Origin: Bradyrhizobium sp. CB1650 | Lineage (GTDB): Bacteria > Pseudomonadota > Alphaproteobacteria > Rhizobiales > Xanthobacteraceae | DNA: 64,000 bases | Assembly (NCBI RefSeq): GCF_029761915.1 | Contig: NZ_CP121695.1 | Span: forward strand, 8,895,501 to 8,959,500 | Reading direction: 5' to 3' | Part shown: piece after piece, positions 1-8,488 of the stretch | Numbering within the stretch: the stretch's first letter is position 1 | Layout: each line of letters opens with the position of its first letter | The notes under the pieces: model-generated | What the model saw: only the letters and a program-made list of their open reading frames with translations | Told to the model about the DNA's origin: nothing | Database searches by the model: none | Translations under genes and position numbers: made by a program

Positions 1-687
1 GGCGGTCGCGCGCAGCGCCTTGCCGTAGAGAGTGAGGCCGAAGAACAGCCAGAGGCCGACGATGAAGGCGATGGTGATACCGTAGACCGTGATGCTCTGG
101 CCGGTGAAGCGCAGCGAGCCCGCGGTGAACGCGGCGGACAGTACGGCCGGTCCGCGCTGGCCTTCGGCGCCGAAGAAAAGCAGGCCCAGGCCCTGCAGCG
201 CGAGGTGGACGCCGACGGAGGCGATCAGGAGCACCAGCACGGAGGTGTGGGCGAGCGGCTGGAACACGATGCGATAGAGCGACAGGCCGATCAGCGCGAC
301 GATGACCAGCGACAGCGCCATTGCGACCGCGACCGGCGGCTTCTGGCCGGCGAAGTAGAGAGTGACCGCCAGCACGATTGCCGGCAGCACGATGTTGGTG
401 AGGAAGGTCCGCGCAATCAGCCGCCCGTGCAGCGCCTTGCGCGCGGCGACGAGGTCGAGGACGAAGGCAACGATCCCCATGGCGAGTGCGAGCTTGGCCG
501 TGCCCGGCATCTGGCCGGAGGCGAGCGAGGCATAGGTCAGCGCGCCATAGGTGACGAATTCGCCCTGCGGGATCAGGATGACGCGGGTGACGGCGAACAC
601 CAGCACCAGTGCCAATCCGAGCAGCGCATAGATCGCGCCGTTGGTGATGCCGTCCTGCACCAGGAACAGCATTATGGTGGTGTTCAA
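1..687 (-). CDS. Branched-chain-type ABC transporter permease LivH, C-terminus cut by window edge
   Basis: Inner-membrane permease of a HAAT-type ABC importer (amino acids or, often in this group, aromatic and other organic acids). The minus-strand reading frame opens LNTTIMLFLVQDGITNGAIY and continues through several hydrophobic segments typical of LivH; the 3' end lies beyond base 1. I place the start at TTG 687 because AGGGGGAG lies about 10 bases upstream; ATG at 672 is the alternative. It diverges from the marR gene at 864 across a gap that holds an inverted repeat, so MarR control is likely. The substrate cannot be told from this piece. Confidence 0.85.
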   Translation of the reverse strand, partial: MNTTIMLFLVQDGITNGAIYALLGLALVLVFAVTRVILIPQGEFVTYGALTYASLASGQMPGTAKLALAMGIVAFVLDLVAARKALHGRLIARTFLTNIVLPAIVLAVTLYFAGQKPPVAVAMALSLVIVALIGLSLYRIVFQPLAHTSVLVLLIASVGVHLALQGLGLLFFGAEGQRGPAVLSAAFTAGSLRFTGQSITVYGITIAFIVGLWLFFGLTLYGKALRATA

Positions 688-771
688 GACCGGACGCTCC
701 CCCTAAAGATCCGGACCCGGTCCCGCGATTGGGGTGGATGGTCCGCTCACAGCCATTGAAAAACGCTGACG

Positions 772-805
772 ATATTTGATATGGTCAATAACAATTATCA
801 AATAT
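772..805. promoter_or_regulatory. Inverted repeat, probable MarR operator
   Basis: ATATTTGATA (772-781) and TATCAAATAT (796-805) are perfect inverted copies separated by 14 bases, in the AT-rich gap between the divergent livH and marR genes. Position and symmetry fit a MarR-family operator controlling both genes; binding by this MarR is inferred. Confidence 0.6.
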
Positions 806-863
806 AATCTCAAGGGCGACAAACGACCCCTCCCGAATTTAGCGGGATTGCGAGCACGAGGCG

Positions 864-1385
864 ATGACAGTTTCCAAAACCGCTGATAAATCCGCGGAAA
901 AACCTGCGGAGGCGACCAAGAGCCGCAAGGAGCCGCCCGAGGCGCCCACCGAAGCCCTCCAGCTCGGCGAGCTCTCCGAGCAGCTCGGCTACGTGCTCAA
1001 GCGCGCCCAGCTTAAGGTGTTCGAGAATTTCCTGCGCTGCGTCGCCTCGCTCCAGCTCACCCCGGCCCAGTTCTCGGTGTTGCTGCTGGTCGAGAAGAAT
1101 CCGGGCCGCAACCAGACCGAGATCGCCTCCACCCTCGGCATCCTCCGTCCGAATTTCGTGGCCATGCTCGACAATCTCGAGAGCCGCGACCTGTGCGCGC
1201 GGATCCGCTCGACCAACGACCGCCGCTCACACATCCTGGTGCTGACCGACAAGGGCAAGGCGGTGCTGGCCCGCGCCAAGAAGCTCGTCGCCACCAAACA
1301 CGAAGCACGGCTGAACGACCTGCTCGGGACCGCCAATCGCGAGGCCCTGATCGCGATGCTCTCGAAGATCGCCAACGAGTTTTGA
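864..1385 (+). CDS. MarR family transcriptional regulator
   Basis: A 173-residue winged-helix regulator. A charged, low-complexity N-terminal tail of about 35 residues precedes the MarR fold. The core contains LTPAQFSVLLLVEKNPG, then the recognition region TEIASTLGILRPNFVAMLD, and the wing signature DRRSHILVLTDKGKAVL. MarR proteins of this group often sense aromatic acids or their CoA esters, which would fit the divergent Liv-type permease gene, but the ligand is not visible. The 34-bp inverted repeat upstream is its probable operator. Confidence 0.88.
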   Translation: MTVSKTADKSAEKPAEATKSRKEPPEAPTEALQLGELSEQLGYVLKRAQLKVFENFLRCVASLQLTPAQFSVLLLVEKNPGRNQTEIASTLGILRPNFVAMLDNLESRDLCARIRSTNDRRSHILVLTDKGKAVLARAKKLVATKHEARLNDLLGTANREALIAMLSKIANEF

Positions 1386-1518
1386 GATAGGGCTGGCGCC
1401 CGCAACGCGAACCTGGACGTATGTGTTCGACCGGGCCCCGTGGTTCGTCGTGGCAGGCCCGCGCCCCCTCCCCCTGATCCTCCCCGGAAGGTTCTCTTCA
1501 GAGGGGGGAAACCGACGC

Positions 1519-1563
1519 ATGATGCGCTGCATATATAGAATGATGCTTGATACATCATGATGC
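1519..1563. promoter_or_regulatory. Three ATGATGC direct repeats plus a CATCATGATG palindrome
   Basis: ATGATGC occurs at 1519, 1540 and 1557, with start-to-start spacing of 21 and 17 bases; the last copy overlaps the palindrome CATCATGATG (1553-1562). The cluster lies in the AT-rich stretch just upstream of the small HTH gene that heads the hyf-like operon. It may bind that HTH protein or another regulator; this is inference from position. Confidence 0.4.
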
Positions 1564-1615
1564 ATGCGATACACTTGCTAAGTTAATCATTGCAATTGCC
1601 ACGGAGTCTCACCCC

Positions 1616-1885
1616 GTGATCACTGCCGCGCAGCTTCGTGCCGCCCGCGCCTTGCTGGGAATCGACCAGCGCGAACTGGCGCAGCGTTGTTCGCTGTCGC
1701 TGCCGACGATCCAGCGCATGGAGGCGTCCGACGGCGTCGTCCGCGGCAATGTCGATTCGCTCATGAAGCTCGTGGAGGCGTTGGCGGCCGACGGTATCGA
1801 ACTGATCGGCGAGGGCGCGACATCGACCGGCGGCGGGCGCGGCGTGCGGCTGAAGGCGCCGGGTGGGAGCGGCGGATCCCGATGA
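1616..1885 (+). CDS. Small helix-turn-helix (XRE-type) protein
   Basis: An 89-residue protein from GTG 1616, chosen because GGAG lies 9 bases upstream; an in-frame ATG at 1547 would add 23 unlikely residues. A single HTH domain fills residues 1-60: TAAQLRAARALLGIDQRELAQ and CSLSLPTIQRME are a standard Cro/XRE helix pair, followed by a VEALAADGIELIG segment common in short rhizobial XRE proteins. The Gly-rich tail probably has no function. It ends 34 bases before hyfB and is very likely co-transcribed with it, so it is a candidate regulator of the Hyf-like operon. Confidence 0.75.
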   Translation: MITAAQLRAARALLGIDQRELAQRCSLSLPTIQRMEASDGVVRGNVDSLMKLVEALAADGIELIGEGATSTGGGRGVRLKAPGGSGGSR

Positions 1886-1923
1886 CGGTGCGCGTGTCGA
1901 TGATGATCCGGGAGCGACGATGA
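1882..1923 (+). CDS. Possible 13-codon coupling mini-ORF
   Basis: ATG at 1882 overlaps the stop of the HTH gene as ATGA. The frame reads MTVRVSMMIRERR and stops at 1921-1923, where the stop overlaps the hyfB start, again as ATGA. The product is unlikely to matter; the arrangement could pass ribosomes from the HTH gene to hyfB. There is no strong Shine-Dalgarno, and translation is not shown. Confidence 0.25.
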   Translation: MTVRVSMMIRERR

Positions 1924-3920
1924 TCCCGGTGGCGCTATGGTTGGTGGCGGGGCTGCTGGCGCTGGCGCCGGTTGGGGTCGCGCTATCGTCGCAAGCGCTG
2001 GGCTCACGCATCCTTTACGCCGCCTGCCTCGTCGTCACGGGGGCGCTATGTGTCACCGCGCTCATTCATCTCCTTGATCCCGCCCATCCGGTGTTGAGCG
2101 CGACGCTGCCGATCGGCCTGCCCTGGTTAGGGGCGCATTTCCGTCTTGATGCGCTGTCGGCCTTCTTCCTCATCGTGATCAATCTCGGCGGCGCCGCCGC
2201 AAGCCTGTTCGCGCTCGGCTATGGTCAGCATGAAGTCTCGCCGGAGCGCGTGCTGCCGTTCTTTCCGGCCTATCTCGCCGGCATGAACGTGGTCGTGCTG
2301 GCGAACGATGCCTTCAGCTTCCTGGTTGCCTGGGAATTCATGTCGCTGACCTCCTGGGCGCTGGTGGTGTCGCATCATCGCGATCCGGAAAACGTTCGCG
2401 CCGGTTACGTCTATTTGTTGATGGCAAGCTTCGGCACGCTGGCGCTGCTGCTCGCCTTCGGCCTGCTCGCGAGCGGCGTCGGTTACGATTTCGATGCGAT
2501 CCGCGCCTCGCATCCCTCGGCGGCGGTGGCAGGATTGGTCGTGATCCTGGCGCTGCTGGGCGCGGGCTCCAAGGCCGGGCTGGTGCCGCTCCACGCCTGG
2601 CTGCCGCTCGCCCATCCTGCTGCTCCAAGCCACGTCTCCGGCCTGATGAGCGGCGTGATGACCAAGGTCGCCGTCTACGGCTTCGTGCGCATCGTCTTCG
2701 ATTTCCTGCCGGAGCCGATGTGGTGGTGGAGCATGGTGGTGCTGCTGGTCGGCGGCCCGACCGCCACGCTCGGCGTGCTCTATGCGCTGATGCAGCGCGA
2801 CATCAAGCGCGTACTCGCTTATTCGACCATCGAGAATATCGGAATCATATTCACCGGCCTCGGGCTGGCGCTCGCATTCAAGACGCAAGGCCTCGATTGG
2901 GTGGCGGCGCTCGCCTTCACCGCGGCGATGCTGCACGTCTTCAATCACGCACTGTTCAAAAGCTTGTTGTTCTTCGGCGCCGGCGCGGTGCTGGAGGCAA
3001 CCGGCGAGCGCGACATGGAGAAGCTCGGCGGGCTGATCCATCACATGCCAAAGACGGCCTTTGCGGTTCTCGTCGGCTGTGTGGCGATCTCCGCGCTGCC
3101 GCCGTTCAACGGTTTTGTCTCGGAATGGCTGACGTTCCAGGCGATCCTGCTCTCACCGCAATTGCCGTCCTGGGGCCTGAAGCTGATCATCCCCGCCGTC
3201 GGCGGCTTGCTCGCACTCGCCGCCGCCTTCGCGGCGGCCTGCTTCGTAAAGCTCTATGGCATCACCTTCCTCGGCAGGCCGCGCTCGGACGTGGCGGCGT
3301 CAGCTCATGAGACCGATCGCTTCTCGCTCGCTGCAATGGTTGCACTCGCCGCTCTTTGCCTCGTAGCCGGCATCCTGCCCGGTCTCTTCATCGACGCGCT
3401 GGCGCCGGTGAGCAAGTCCATGGTCGGCAACGGCATGCCGCACCAGACCGGGCTCCAATGGCTGACGATCGTGCCGATCGCGGAAAGCCGCAGCTCGTAC
3501 AACGGGCTCCTGGTGTTCGTGTTTGTCACGTTCTGCGGCACGGCGGCGGCGTCCGCGATTCATCGCCTCGCCTCCGACCGTTTGCGCCGCGCACCGGCCT
3601 GGGATTGCGGCTATCCCGACCCGAACCCGCTAATACAATACACCGCGTCGAGCTTCTCGCAGCCGATCCGCCGCGTGTTCGGCAGTCTCGTCTTCGCCGC
3701 GCGCGAGGTCGGCGAGATGCCGCCGCCCCTGTCGCCGGCTCCCGCACGTCTCACCGTTGCGTTGCGCGACCTGATCTGGGACGGCCTGTATGCGCCGATC
3801 GGCAAGGCGGTCGGCCTTGCCACCCTCCGCATCAACGTCCTGCAATTCCTCACCATCCGCAACTACCTGACTCTGGTCTTCGTGGCGCTGATCGTGCTGC
3901 TCCTGGTGGTCTCGCTATGA
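1920..3920 (+). CDS. hyfB: HyfB-like antiporter-type membrane subunit
   Basis: A 666-residue polytopic protein close in length to E. coli HyfB (about 672) and homologous to NuoL/MrpA. The proton-antiporter core is visible: GAGSKAGLVPLHAWLPLAHP with the conserved Lys, then SGLMSGVMTKVAVYG, RDIKRVLAYSTIENIGI, and HVFNHALFKSLLFFGAGAV with another conserved Lys. Such subunits move H+ or Na+ across the inner membrane using energy from the attached redox arm. Start ATG 1920 has GGGAG five bases upstream; a longer in-frame start at 1863 lacks support. Its stop overlaps the hyfC start as ATGA. Confidence 0.9.
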   Translation: MIPVALWLVAGLLALAPVGVALSSQALGSRILYAACLVVTGALCVTALIHLLDPAHPVLSATLPIGLPWLGAHFRLDALSAFFLIVINLGGAAASLFALGYGQHEVSPERVLPFFPAYLAGMNVVVLANDAFSFLVAWEFMSLTSWALVVSHHRDPENVRAGYVYLLMASFGTLALLLAFGLLASGVGYDFDAIRASHPSAAVAGLVVILALLGAGSKAGLVPLHAWLPLAHPAAPSHVSGLMSGVMTKVAVYGFVRIVFDFLPEPMWWWSMVVLLVGGPTATLGVLYALMQRDIKRVLAYSTIENIGIIFTGLGLALAFKTQGLDWVAALAFTAAMLHVFNHALFKSLLFFGAGAVLEATGERDMEKLGGLIHHMPKTAFAVLVGCVAISALPPFNGFVSEWLTFQAILLSPQLPSWGLKLIIPAVGGLLALAAAFAAACFVKLYGITFLGRPRSDVAASAHETDRFSLAAMVALAALCLVAGILPGLFIDALAPVSKSMVGNGMPHQTGLQWLTIVPIAESRSSYNGLLVFVFVTFCGTAAASAIHRLASDRLRRAPAWDCGYPDPNPLIQYTASSFSQPIRRVFGSLVFAAREVGEMPPPLSPAPARLTVALRDLIWDGLYAPIGKAVGLATLRINVLQFLTIRNYLTLVFVALIVLLLVVSL

Positions 3921-4873
3921 CGGCGCTGCGCGACCTCCTCTCGCAGGGCGCCCAGATGGGGCTGGTGCTGCTGCTCGCGCCGCTGCTCACGGGCTTCGTG
4001 CGCAAGGTGAAGGCGCGGCTGCTGCGCCGGCGCGGGCCACCGCTGATTCAGCCCTATCGCGACCTGATTCGTCTGATGCGCAAGGACGTGGTGCTGGCGG
4101 ACAACGCCTCCTGGCTGTTCCGCGTCATCCCTTATCTGATATTTGCAGGCACTTGGGTCGCCGCCTCACTGGTGCCCACCTTCGGCAACGGATTGCTGTT
4201 CTCCTGGACCGCGGACCTGATCGCGATCATCGCACTGCTCGGCAGCGCCCGCTTCTTCCTGGCGCTTGCCGGCATGGATGTCGGAACGGCCTTCGGCGGC
4301 ATCGGTTCCAGCCGGGAGGTGATGATCGCCTCGCTCGCCGAGCCCGCGATCCTGATGACGGTATTCTCCGTCGCCATGATCGCAGGTTCGACCCAGCTCT
4401 CCAGCGTTGCCGAATTCATGGGATCGGACGCCGTCGGCTTGCGCGTGTCGCTCGGCATGGCGTTTGTCGCGCTCACCATCGTCGCACTGGCGGAGAATGC
4501 CCGCATCCCTGTCGACAATCCGGCCACTCATCTCGAGCTGACCATGGTGCATGAGGCCATGGTGCTGGAATATTCGGGGCGGCACCTTGCCCTGATTGAC
4601 CTGTCGTCGCAACTCAAGCTCCTGCTCTATGTATCGCTGATCGCCTGCGTGTTCCTGCCTTGGGGCACGGCAACCGCAGACGCGAGCGTTGCGGCGCTGG
4701 CATTCGGGGCGCTGCGCTACATCGGCAAGCTGGCGGTCCTTGGTTTCCTGCTCGCGGTGTTCGAGACCTCGATCGCCAAGATGCGGGTATTCAGGATTCC
4801 CGAGTTCTTGGGCGCGGCGCTGATGCTGGCGCTGCTTGCCACGCTGTTGCGCTTCGTGTCGAGGAGCCTCTAG
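3917..4873 (+). CDS. hyfC: HyfC-like (NuoH-type) membrane subunit
   Basis: A 318-residue polytopic protein (E. coli HyfC is about 322), homologous to NuoH/HycD, which links the membrane arm to the soluble redox arm. Family hallmarks are RRGPPLIQPYRDLIRLMRKD on the N-terminal loop, FGGIGSSREVMIASLAEPAI, and NPATHLELTMVHEAMVLEYSG with conserved acidic residues near the quinone-chamber-like cavity. The start overlaps the hyfB stop (ATGA), implying translational coupling. Confidence 0.9.
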   Translation: MTALRDLLSQGAQMGLVLLLAPLLTGFVRKVKARLLRRRGPPLIQPYRDLIRLMRKDVVLADNASWLFRVIPYLIFAGTWVAASLVPTFGNGLLFSWTADLIAIIALLGSARFFLALAGMDVGTAFGGIGSSREVMIASLAEPAILMTVFSVAMIAGSTQLSSVAEFMGSDAVGLRVSLGMAFVALTIVALAENARIPVDNPATHLELTMVHEAMVLEYSGRHLALIDLSSQLKLLLYVSLIACVFLPWGTATADASVAALAFGALRYIGKLAVLGFLLAVFETSIAKMRVFRIPEFLGAALMLALLATLLRFVSRSL

Positions 4874-4875
4874 CC

Positions 4876-5538
4876 ATGAGCAGCCTGCAATTCGACATCG
4901 CCCATCTGCTTGCAGGCTGCCTGGTGCTCGCGAGCTTCATGATGCTCTACCAGGACCGGCTCTATGCGCTGCTCAACGTCTATGCACTGCACGCCGGCGT
5001 GCTGGCGCTGTCGGTGGCCTGGCAAGCCTATGTGCAGGGAGCGCCGCATCTTTACGTCACGGCGCTGATCGCGCTGGTCTTCAAGGCCATCATCATACCG
5101 GTGGCCCTGCACCGAATCATCAAACGGCTCGGTATTCACCGCGAGATCGAGAATGTGATCAGCGTCGGGTTGACCATGATGGCCGGCATCGGTCTCGTCG
5201 CACTGTCGATGGTGGTGATGCTGCGCGTTACCCCCGGCGCTGATGCGCTGGCGCGCGAGGATCTTGCCTTTGCGCTCTCGGTGGTCCTGCTCGGACTCCT
5301 GATCATGGTCACACGGCGCAACGCCGTGAGCCAGGTTGTCGGCTTCATGTCGCTCGAGAACGGGCTGGTGCTCGCGGCGACCGGCGCCAAGGGTATGCCG
5401 CTGGTGGTCGAGATCAGCGTCGCCTTCTCGGTGCTGATCGCCTTCATCGTGATAGGCATCTTCCTGTTCCGTATCCGGGAGCGCTTCGACAGCGTCGACG
5501 TGGAGACGCTGGACCGTTTCCGAGGAGAGCGGCGATGA
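4876..5538 (+). CDS. hyfE: HyfE-like (NuoK-type) membrane subunit
   Basis: A 220-residue membrane protein matching HyfE (about 216). Roughly six or seven hydrophobic segments precede a charged C-terminus (FRIRERFDSVDVETLDRF). The stretch VVGFMSLENGLVLAATGAKG carries the conserved membrane-buried Glu of NuoK-like subunits. It starts two bases after hyfC, and its stop overlaps the hyfF start as ATGA. It presumably forms part of the ion-translocating membrane arm between HyfC and the antiporter-type subunits. Confidence 0.88.
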   Translation: MSSLQFDIAHLLAGCLVLASFMMLYQDRLYALLNVYALHAGVLALSVAWQAYVQGAPHLYVTALIALVFKAIIIPVALHRIIKRLGIHREIENVISVGLTMMAGIGLVALSMVVMLRVTPGADALAREDLAFALSVVLLGLLIMVTRRNAVSQVVGFMSLENGLVLAATGAKGMPLVVEISVAFSVLIAFIVIGIFLFRIRERFDSVDVETLDRFRGERR

Positions 5539-6974
5539 GCATCGATGCGCTCACGGCAATCCTGTTGATCCCGGTGCTGTCGGCGGCGCTGCTCGCCGCT
5601 CTGCCCGGCTACATGCTGACCGCGAAGCTGAACGTCGTGGCGGCGCTTGCGACCTTCCTCACCTCGTTGTCGCTGTTCGTGGTCGAACCGACCTCCGGCC
5701 AGTACCTTCTCGTCGACGACCTCAACAAGGTCTTCATCGTGCTGACCACCTTCGTTGGCTTCACCACCTCCGTGTTCAGCGCGAGCTATATCCACCACGA
5801 GATCGAGGTGGGGCGGCTGACGCCGGCGTTCATGCGCTTTTATCACGCGATGTACCAGACGCTGATGTTCGCGATGAACCTTGCGCTCGTCGCCAACAAT
5901 ATCGGCCTGATGTGGGTCGCGGTCGAGGTCGCCACGCTCACGACCGTGCTGATGGTCGGCATCTACCGGACCCATGAGGCGCTGGAGGCTGCCTGGAAAT
6001 ATTTCATCCTCGGCAGCGTCGGCATTGCGCTGGCGCTGTTCGGCACAATCCTGGTCTACATGGCCGCACGCCCGGTCGTGGGCGAGGGACTCGACGGCAT
6101 GGTGTGGACGGTGCTGGTGCAGCACGCCAGCGCCTTCGATCCGGCGCTGCTGAACGTCGCCTTCGTCTTCCTGCTGCTCGGCTATGGCACCAAGGTGGGG
6201 CTCGCGCCTCTGCACGCCTGGCTGCCGGATGCGCATGCCGAGGGTCCGACGCCGATCTCGGCCGTGCTCTCGGGCCTTCTGCTGAACGTCGCGCTCTATG
6301 CGCTGTTGCGCTTCAAGATGATACTCGCGGTCAACACCGCGGCCATCGCGCCGGGTCCACTGATGGTGACGATGGGGCTGATCTCGGTGATCTTCGCCTC
6401 CCTGATGCTCTATCGCCGCCGCGACATCAAGCGCATGTTCGCTTACTCCTCGATCGAGCACATGGGCATCATCGTCTTTGCCTTCGGCATGGGCGGGCCG
6501 CTCGCGAATTTTGCTGGTCTGCTGCATATGACCATGCACTCGCTGACCAAGTCCGCGATCTTCTTCGCGGTCGGCCACGTCGCCCAGGTCAAGGGCACGC
6601 AGAAGATCTCCGACATCAGCGGGCTCACGGTGACCAATCCCGTGCTCGGCTGGGGACTGATGCTCGGCGTCGTCGCCATCGTCGGGCTGCCGCCGCTTGG
6701 CATCTTCATGAGCGAGTTCCTGGTCGTGAGCTCGACCTTCTCGCACGCGCCCTGGCTGACGGTGATCCTGGTGCTGGGCATCATCATTGCGCTTGGCGGG
6801 CTCCTGCTGCGCGTCGGCGTCGTCGTCTTCGGCGAGCCGAAGGGACCGACCGCGCCGGCGGAAGCCTCCTATGTGCCGATGTTCACACATCTCGCGCTGG
6901 TGTTCATGGCGGGGATCTATCTGCCGCCGGCGCTGGTGAACGGCTTTACCAACGTTGCAAGGTTGTTGGGGTAA
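5535..6974 (+). CDS. hyfF: HyfF-like antiporter-type membrane subunit
   Basis: A 479-residue second antiporter-like subunit (NuoN/NuoM type). It has the expected motifs GYGTKVGLAPLHAWLPDAHA (conserved Lys), PTPISAVLSGLLLNVALYAL, RRDIKRMFAYSSIEHMGI, and HSLTKSAIFFAVGHVAQ (second Lys). E. coli HyfF is longer (about 526) and HyfD is about this length; the assignment to HyfF follows gene order and the GxGTKxGLAPLHxWLPDAHxEGP motif. The complex thus has two antiporter-type subunits. Confidence 0.85.
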   Translation: MSIDALTAILLIPVLSAALLAALPGYMLTAKLNVVAALATFLTSLSLFVVEPTSGQYLLVDDLNKVFIVLTTFVGFTTSVFSASYIHHEIEVGRLTPAFMRFYHAMYQTLMFAMNLALVANNIGLMWVAVEVATLTTVLMVGIYRTHEALEAAWKYFILGSVGIALALFGTILVYMAARPVVGEGLDGMVWTVLVQHASAFDPALLNVAFVFLLLGYGTKVGLAPLHAWLPDAHAEGPTPISAVLSGLLLNVALYALLRFKMILAVNTAAIAPGPLMVTMGLISVIFASLMLYRRRDIKRMFAYSSIEHMGIIVFAFGMGGPLANFAGLLHMTMHSLTKSAIFFAVGHVAQVKGTQKISDISGLTVTNPVLGWGLMLGVVAIVGLPPLGIFMSEFLVVSSTFSHAPWLTVILVLGIIIALGGLLLRVGVVVFGEPKGPTAPAEASYVPMFTHLALVFMAGIYLPPALVNGFTNVARLLG

Positions 6975-6977
6975 GCC

Positions 6978-8486
6978 ATGGGTCTCCTCGACACGATCCC
7001 GTACAAGACCGTTGTGCCCGCCCACCGGCCATGGCCGCGCGCTGTCGTCGCTGAGACGGGTTGGCGGGCGGCTGTCAACCACCTCGTCGGGGGACGGCTC
7101 ACGCTGCTGGCCTTCTGGGCCGAGTCGGCAACGGTGCATATGGCGCTGTTCGACGCAGCCTCGAGCGAGGTCGCGGTGGTCAGCTATGAATGTGCATCGG
7201 GTGCGTTTCCGAGCGTCGCCATCCACCATCCGCCCGCGCTGCGGCTGGAGCGCACGATCCATGACCTGTTCGGCCTGACGCCGACCGGCGCCGGCGACCT
7301 GCGGCCGTGGCTCGATCATCATGCCTGGGGCAAGTCCTATCCGCTCGCCGGCCGTAACGCCTCGCGTGACGCGGTCCCGTACACGTTTCTCCCGGCCGAG
7401 GGCGAGGCGCTGCACCAGGTCGCGGTCGGCCCGGTGCATGCCGGCACCATTGAGCCCGGCCATTTTCGCTTCACGGCCAACGGCGAGCACGTGGTGCGGC
7501 TGGAGCAATGGCTCGGCTACACCCATAAGGGCATCGAGTCGCTGATGCAGGGGGCGAGCCTCGAGGCCGCGGCAAAGCTCGCCAATCGTACGTCCGGCGA
7601 CAGCGCCGCCGCCTATGCCTTCGCCTTTGCCCGCGCCGCGGAAGCTGCGCTCGACATCGAGGCGCCCCGGCGCGCAACGCTGCTGCGGGCGCTGATGGCG
7701 GAATTGGAACGGCTCGCCAATCATTTCGGCGACATCGGCGCCATCTGCAACGACGCCTCCTTCGCGCTGATGCATGCGCAGACCGGCATCCTGCGCGAGC
7801 GCTGCCTGCGTGCGGCGGATCTCGCGTTCGGCCATCGGTTGATGATGGACGTCATCGTCCCCGGCGGCGTCACGCGCGACGTCGCATCGGAGGGCGTCAG
7901 CGCGCTGCGGGCGCTTCTCGCCGAGATCGAGAAGGTGTTTCCGCGCCTGATCGAGCTCTACGACAATACCGCGTCCTTGCAGGATCGTACCGTCACCACG
8001 GGCATCGTCACGATGGACTATGCGCGGCAGTTCGGCGCCGGCGGTTACGTCGGCCGCGCCTCGGGCCGCAATTTCGATGCGCGACGCAGCCTCGCTCACG
8101 CACCTTACGACGAGCTGTCGTTCGAGGTCCCGGTGCTCGAGGCCGGCGACGTCAATGCGCGGGTCTGGATCCGTATTCGCGAGGTCGAGCAGAGCGTCGG
8201 GCTGATCGCACAGATCCTGGACCGCCTGGCGGCGGGCGAGATCAGGATCGCGCTGCCGAGCGGTCATGGCGACTGCGAGGGCATCGCGCTGGCCGAAGGC
8301 TTCCGCGGTGATGTGCTGGTCTGGCTGCGGCTCGGCGGTGACGGTCGCGTGGAGCGCTGTCATTTGCGCGATGCGTCGTGGTTCCAGTGGCCGCTGCTCG
8401 AGACCGCGATCGAGGGCAACATCATCGCCGATTTCCCGCTCTGCAATAAATCATTCAACTGCTCCTATTCGGGCGTGGACCTCTAG
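6978..8486 (+). CDS. hyfG: HyfG-like large subunit lacking [NiFe] ligand motifs
   Basis: A 502-residue fusion of a NuoC-like N-terminal domain (about 1-140) and a NuoD/HyfG-like catalytic-subunit domain (GPVHAGTIEPGHFRF at 151-165 onward). In hydrogenase-4 the N-terminal Ni-binding motif is R-x-CGxC. Here the aligned stretch is NRTSGDS (203-209; R204 codon at 7587), with Thr-Ser and Asp-Ser in place of the cysteines. The C-terminal DPCxxC motif is replaced by LCNKSFNC, with C489 and C495 too far apart. A Ni-Fe site is therefore unlikely. The protein resembles Ehr complexes or NuoD; its substrate is unknown. Confidence 0.88.
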   Translation: MGLLDTIPYKTVVPAHRPWPRAVVAETGWRAAVNHLVGGRLTLLAFWAESATVHMALFDAASSEVAVVSYECASGAFPSVAIHHPPALRLERTIHDLFGLTPTGAGDLRPWLDHHAWGKSYPLAGRNASRDAVPYTFLPAEGEALHQVAVGPVHAGTIEPGHFRFTANGEHVVRLEQWLGYTHKGIESLMQGASLEAAAKLANRTSGDSAAAYAFAFARAAEAALDIEAPRRATLLRALMAELERLANHFGDIGAICNDASFALMHAQTGILRERCLRAADLAFGHRLMMDVIVPGGVTRDVASEGVSALRALLAEIEKVFPRLIELYDNTASLQDRTVTTGIVTMDYARQFGAGGYVGRASGRNFDARRSLAHAPYDELSFEVPVLEAGDVNARVWIRIREVEQSVGLIAQILDRLAAGEIRIALPSGHGDCEGIALAEGFRGDVLVWLRLGGDGRVERCHLRDASWFQWPLLETAIEGNIIADFPLCNKSFNCSYSGVDL

Positions 8487-8488
8487 CC

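Noticed and set aside
5136..8363. A 1075-codon open frame antisense to hyfE-F-G
   Set aside because: Its translation is rich in Arg, His, Asp and Gln with no domain or membrane pattern, while the plus strand carries three well-matched genes. It is a high-GC shadow frame.
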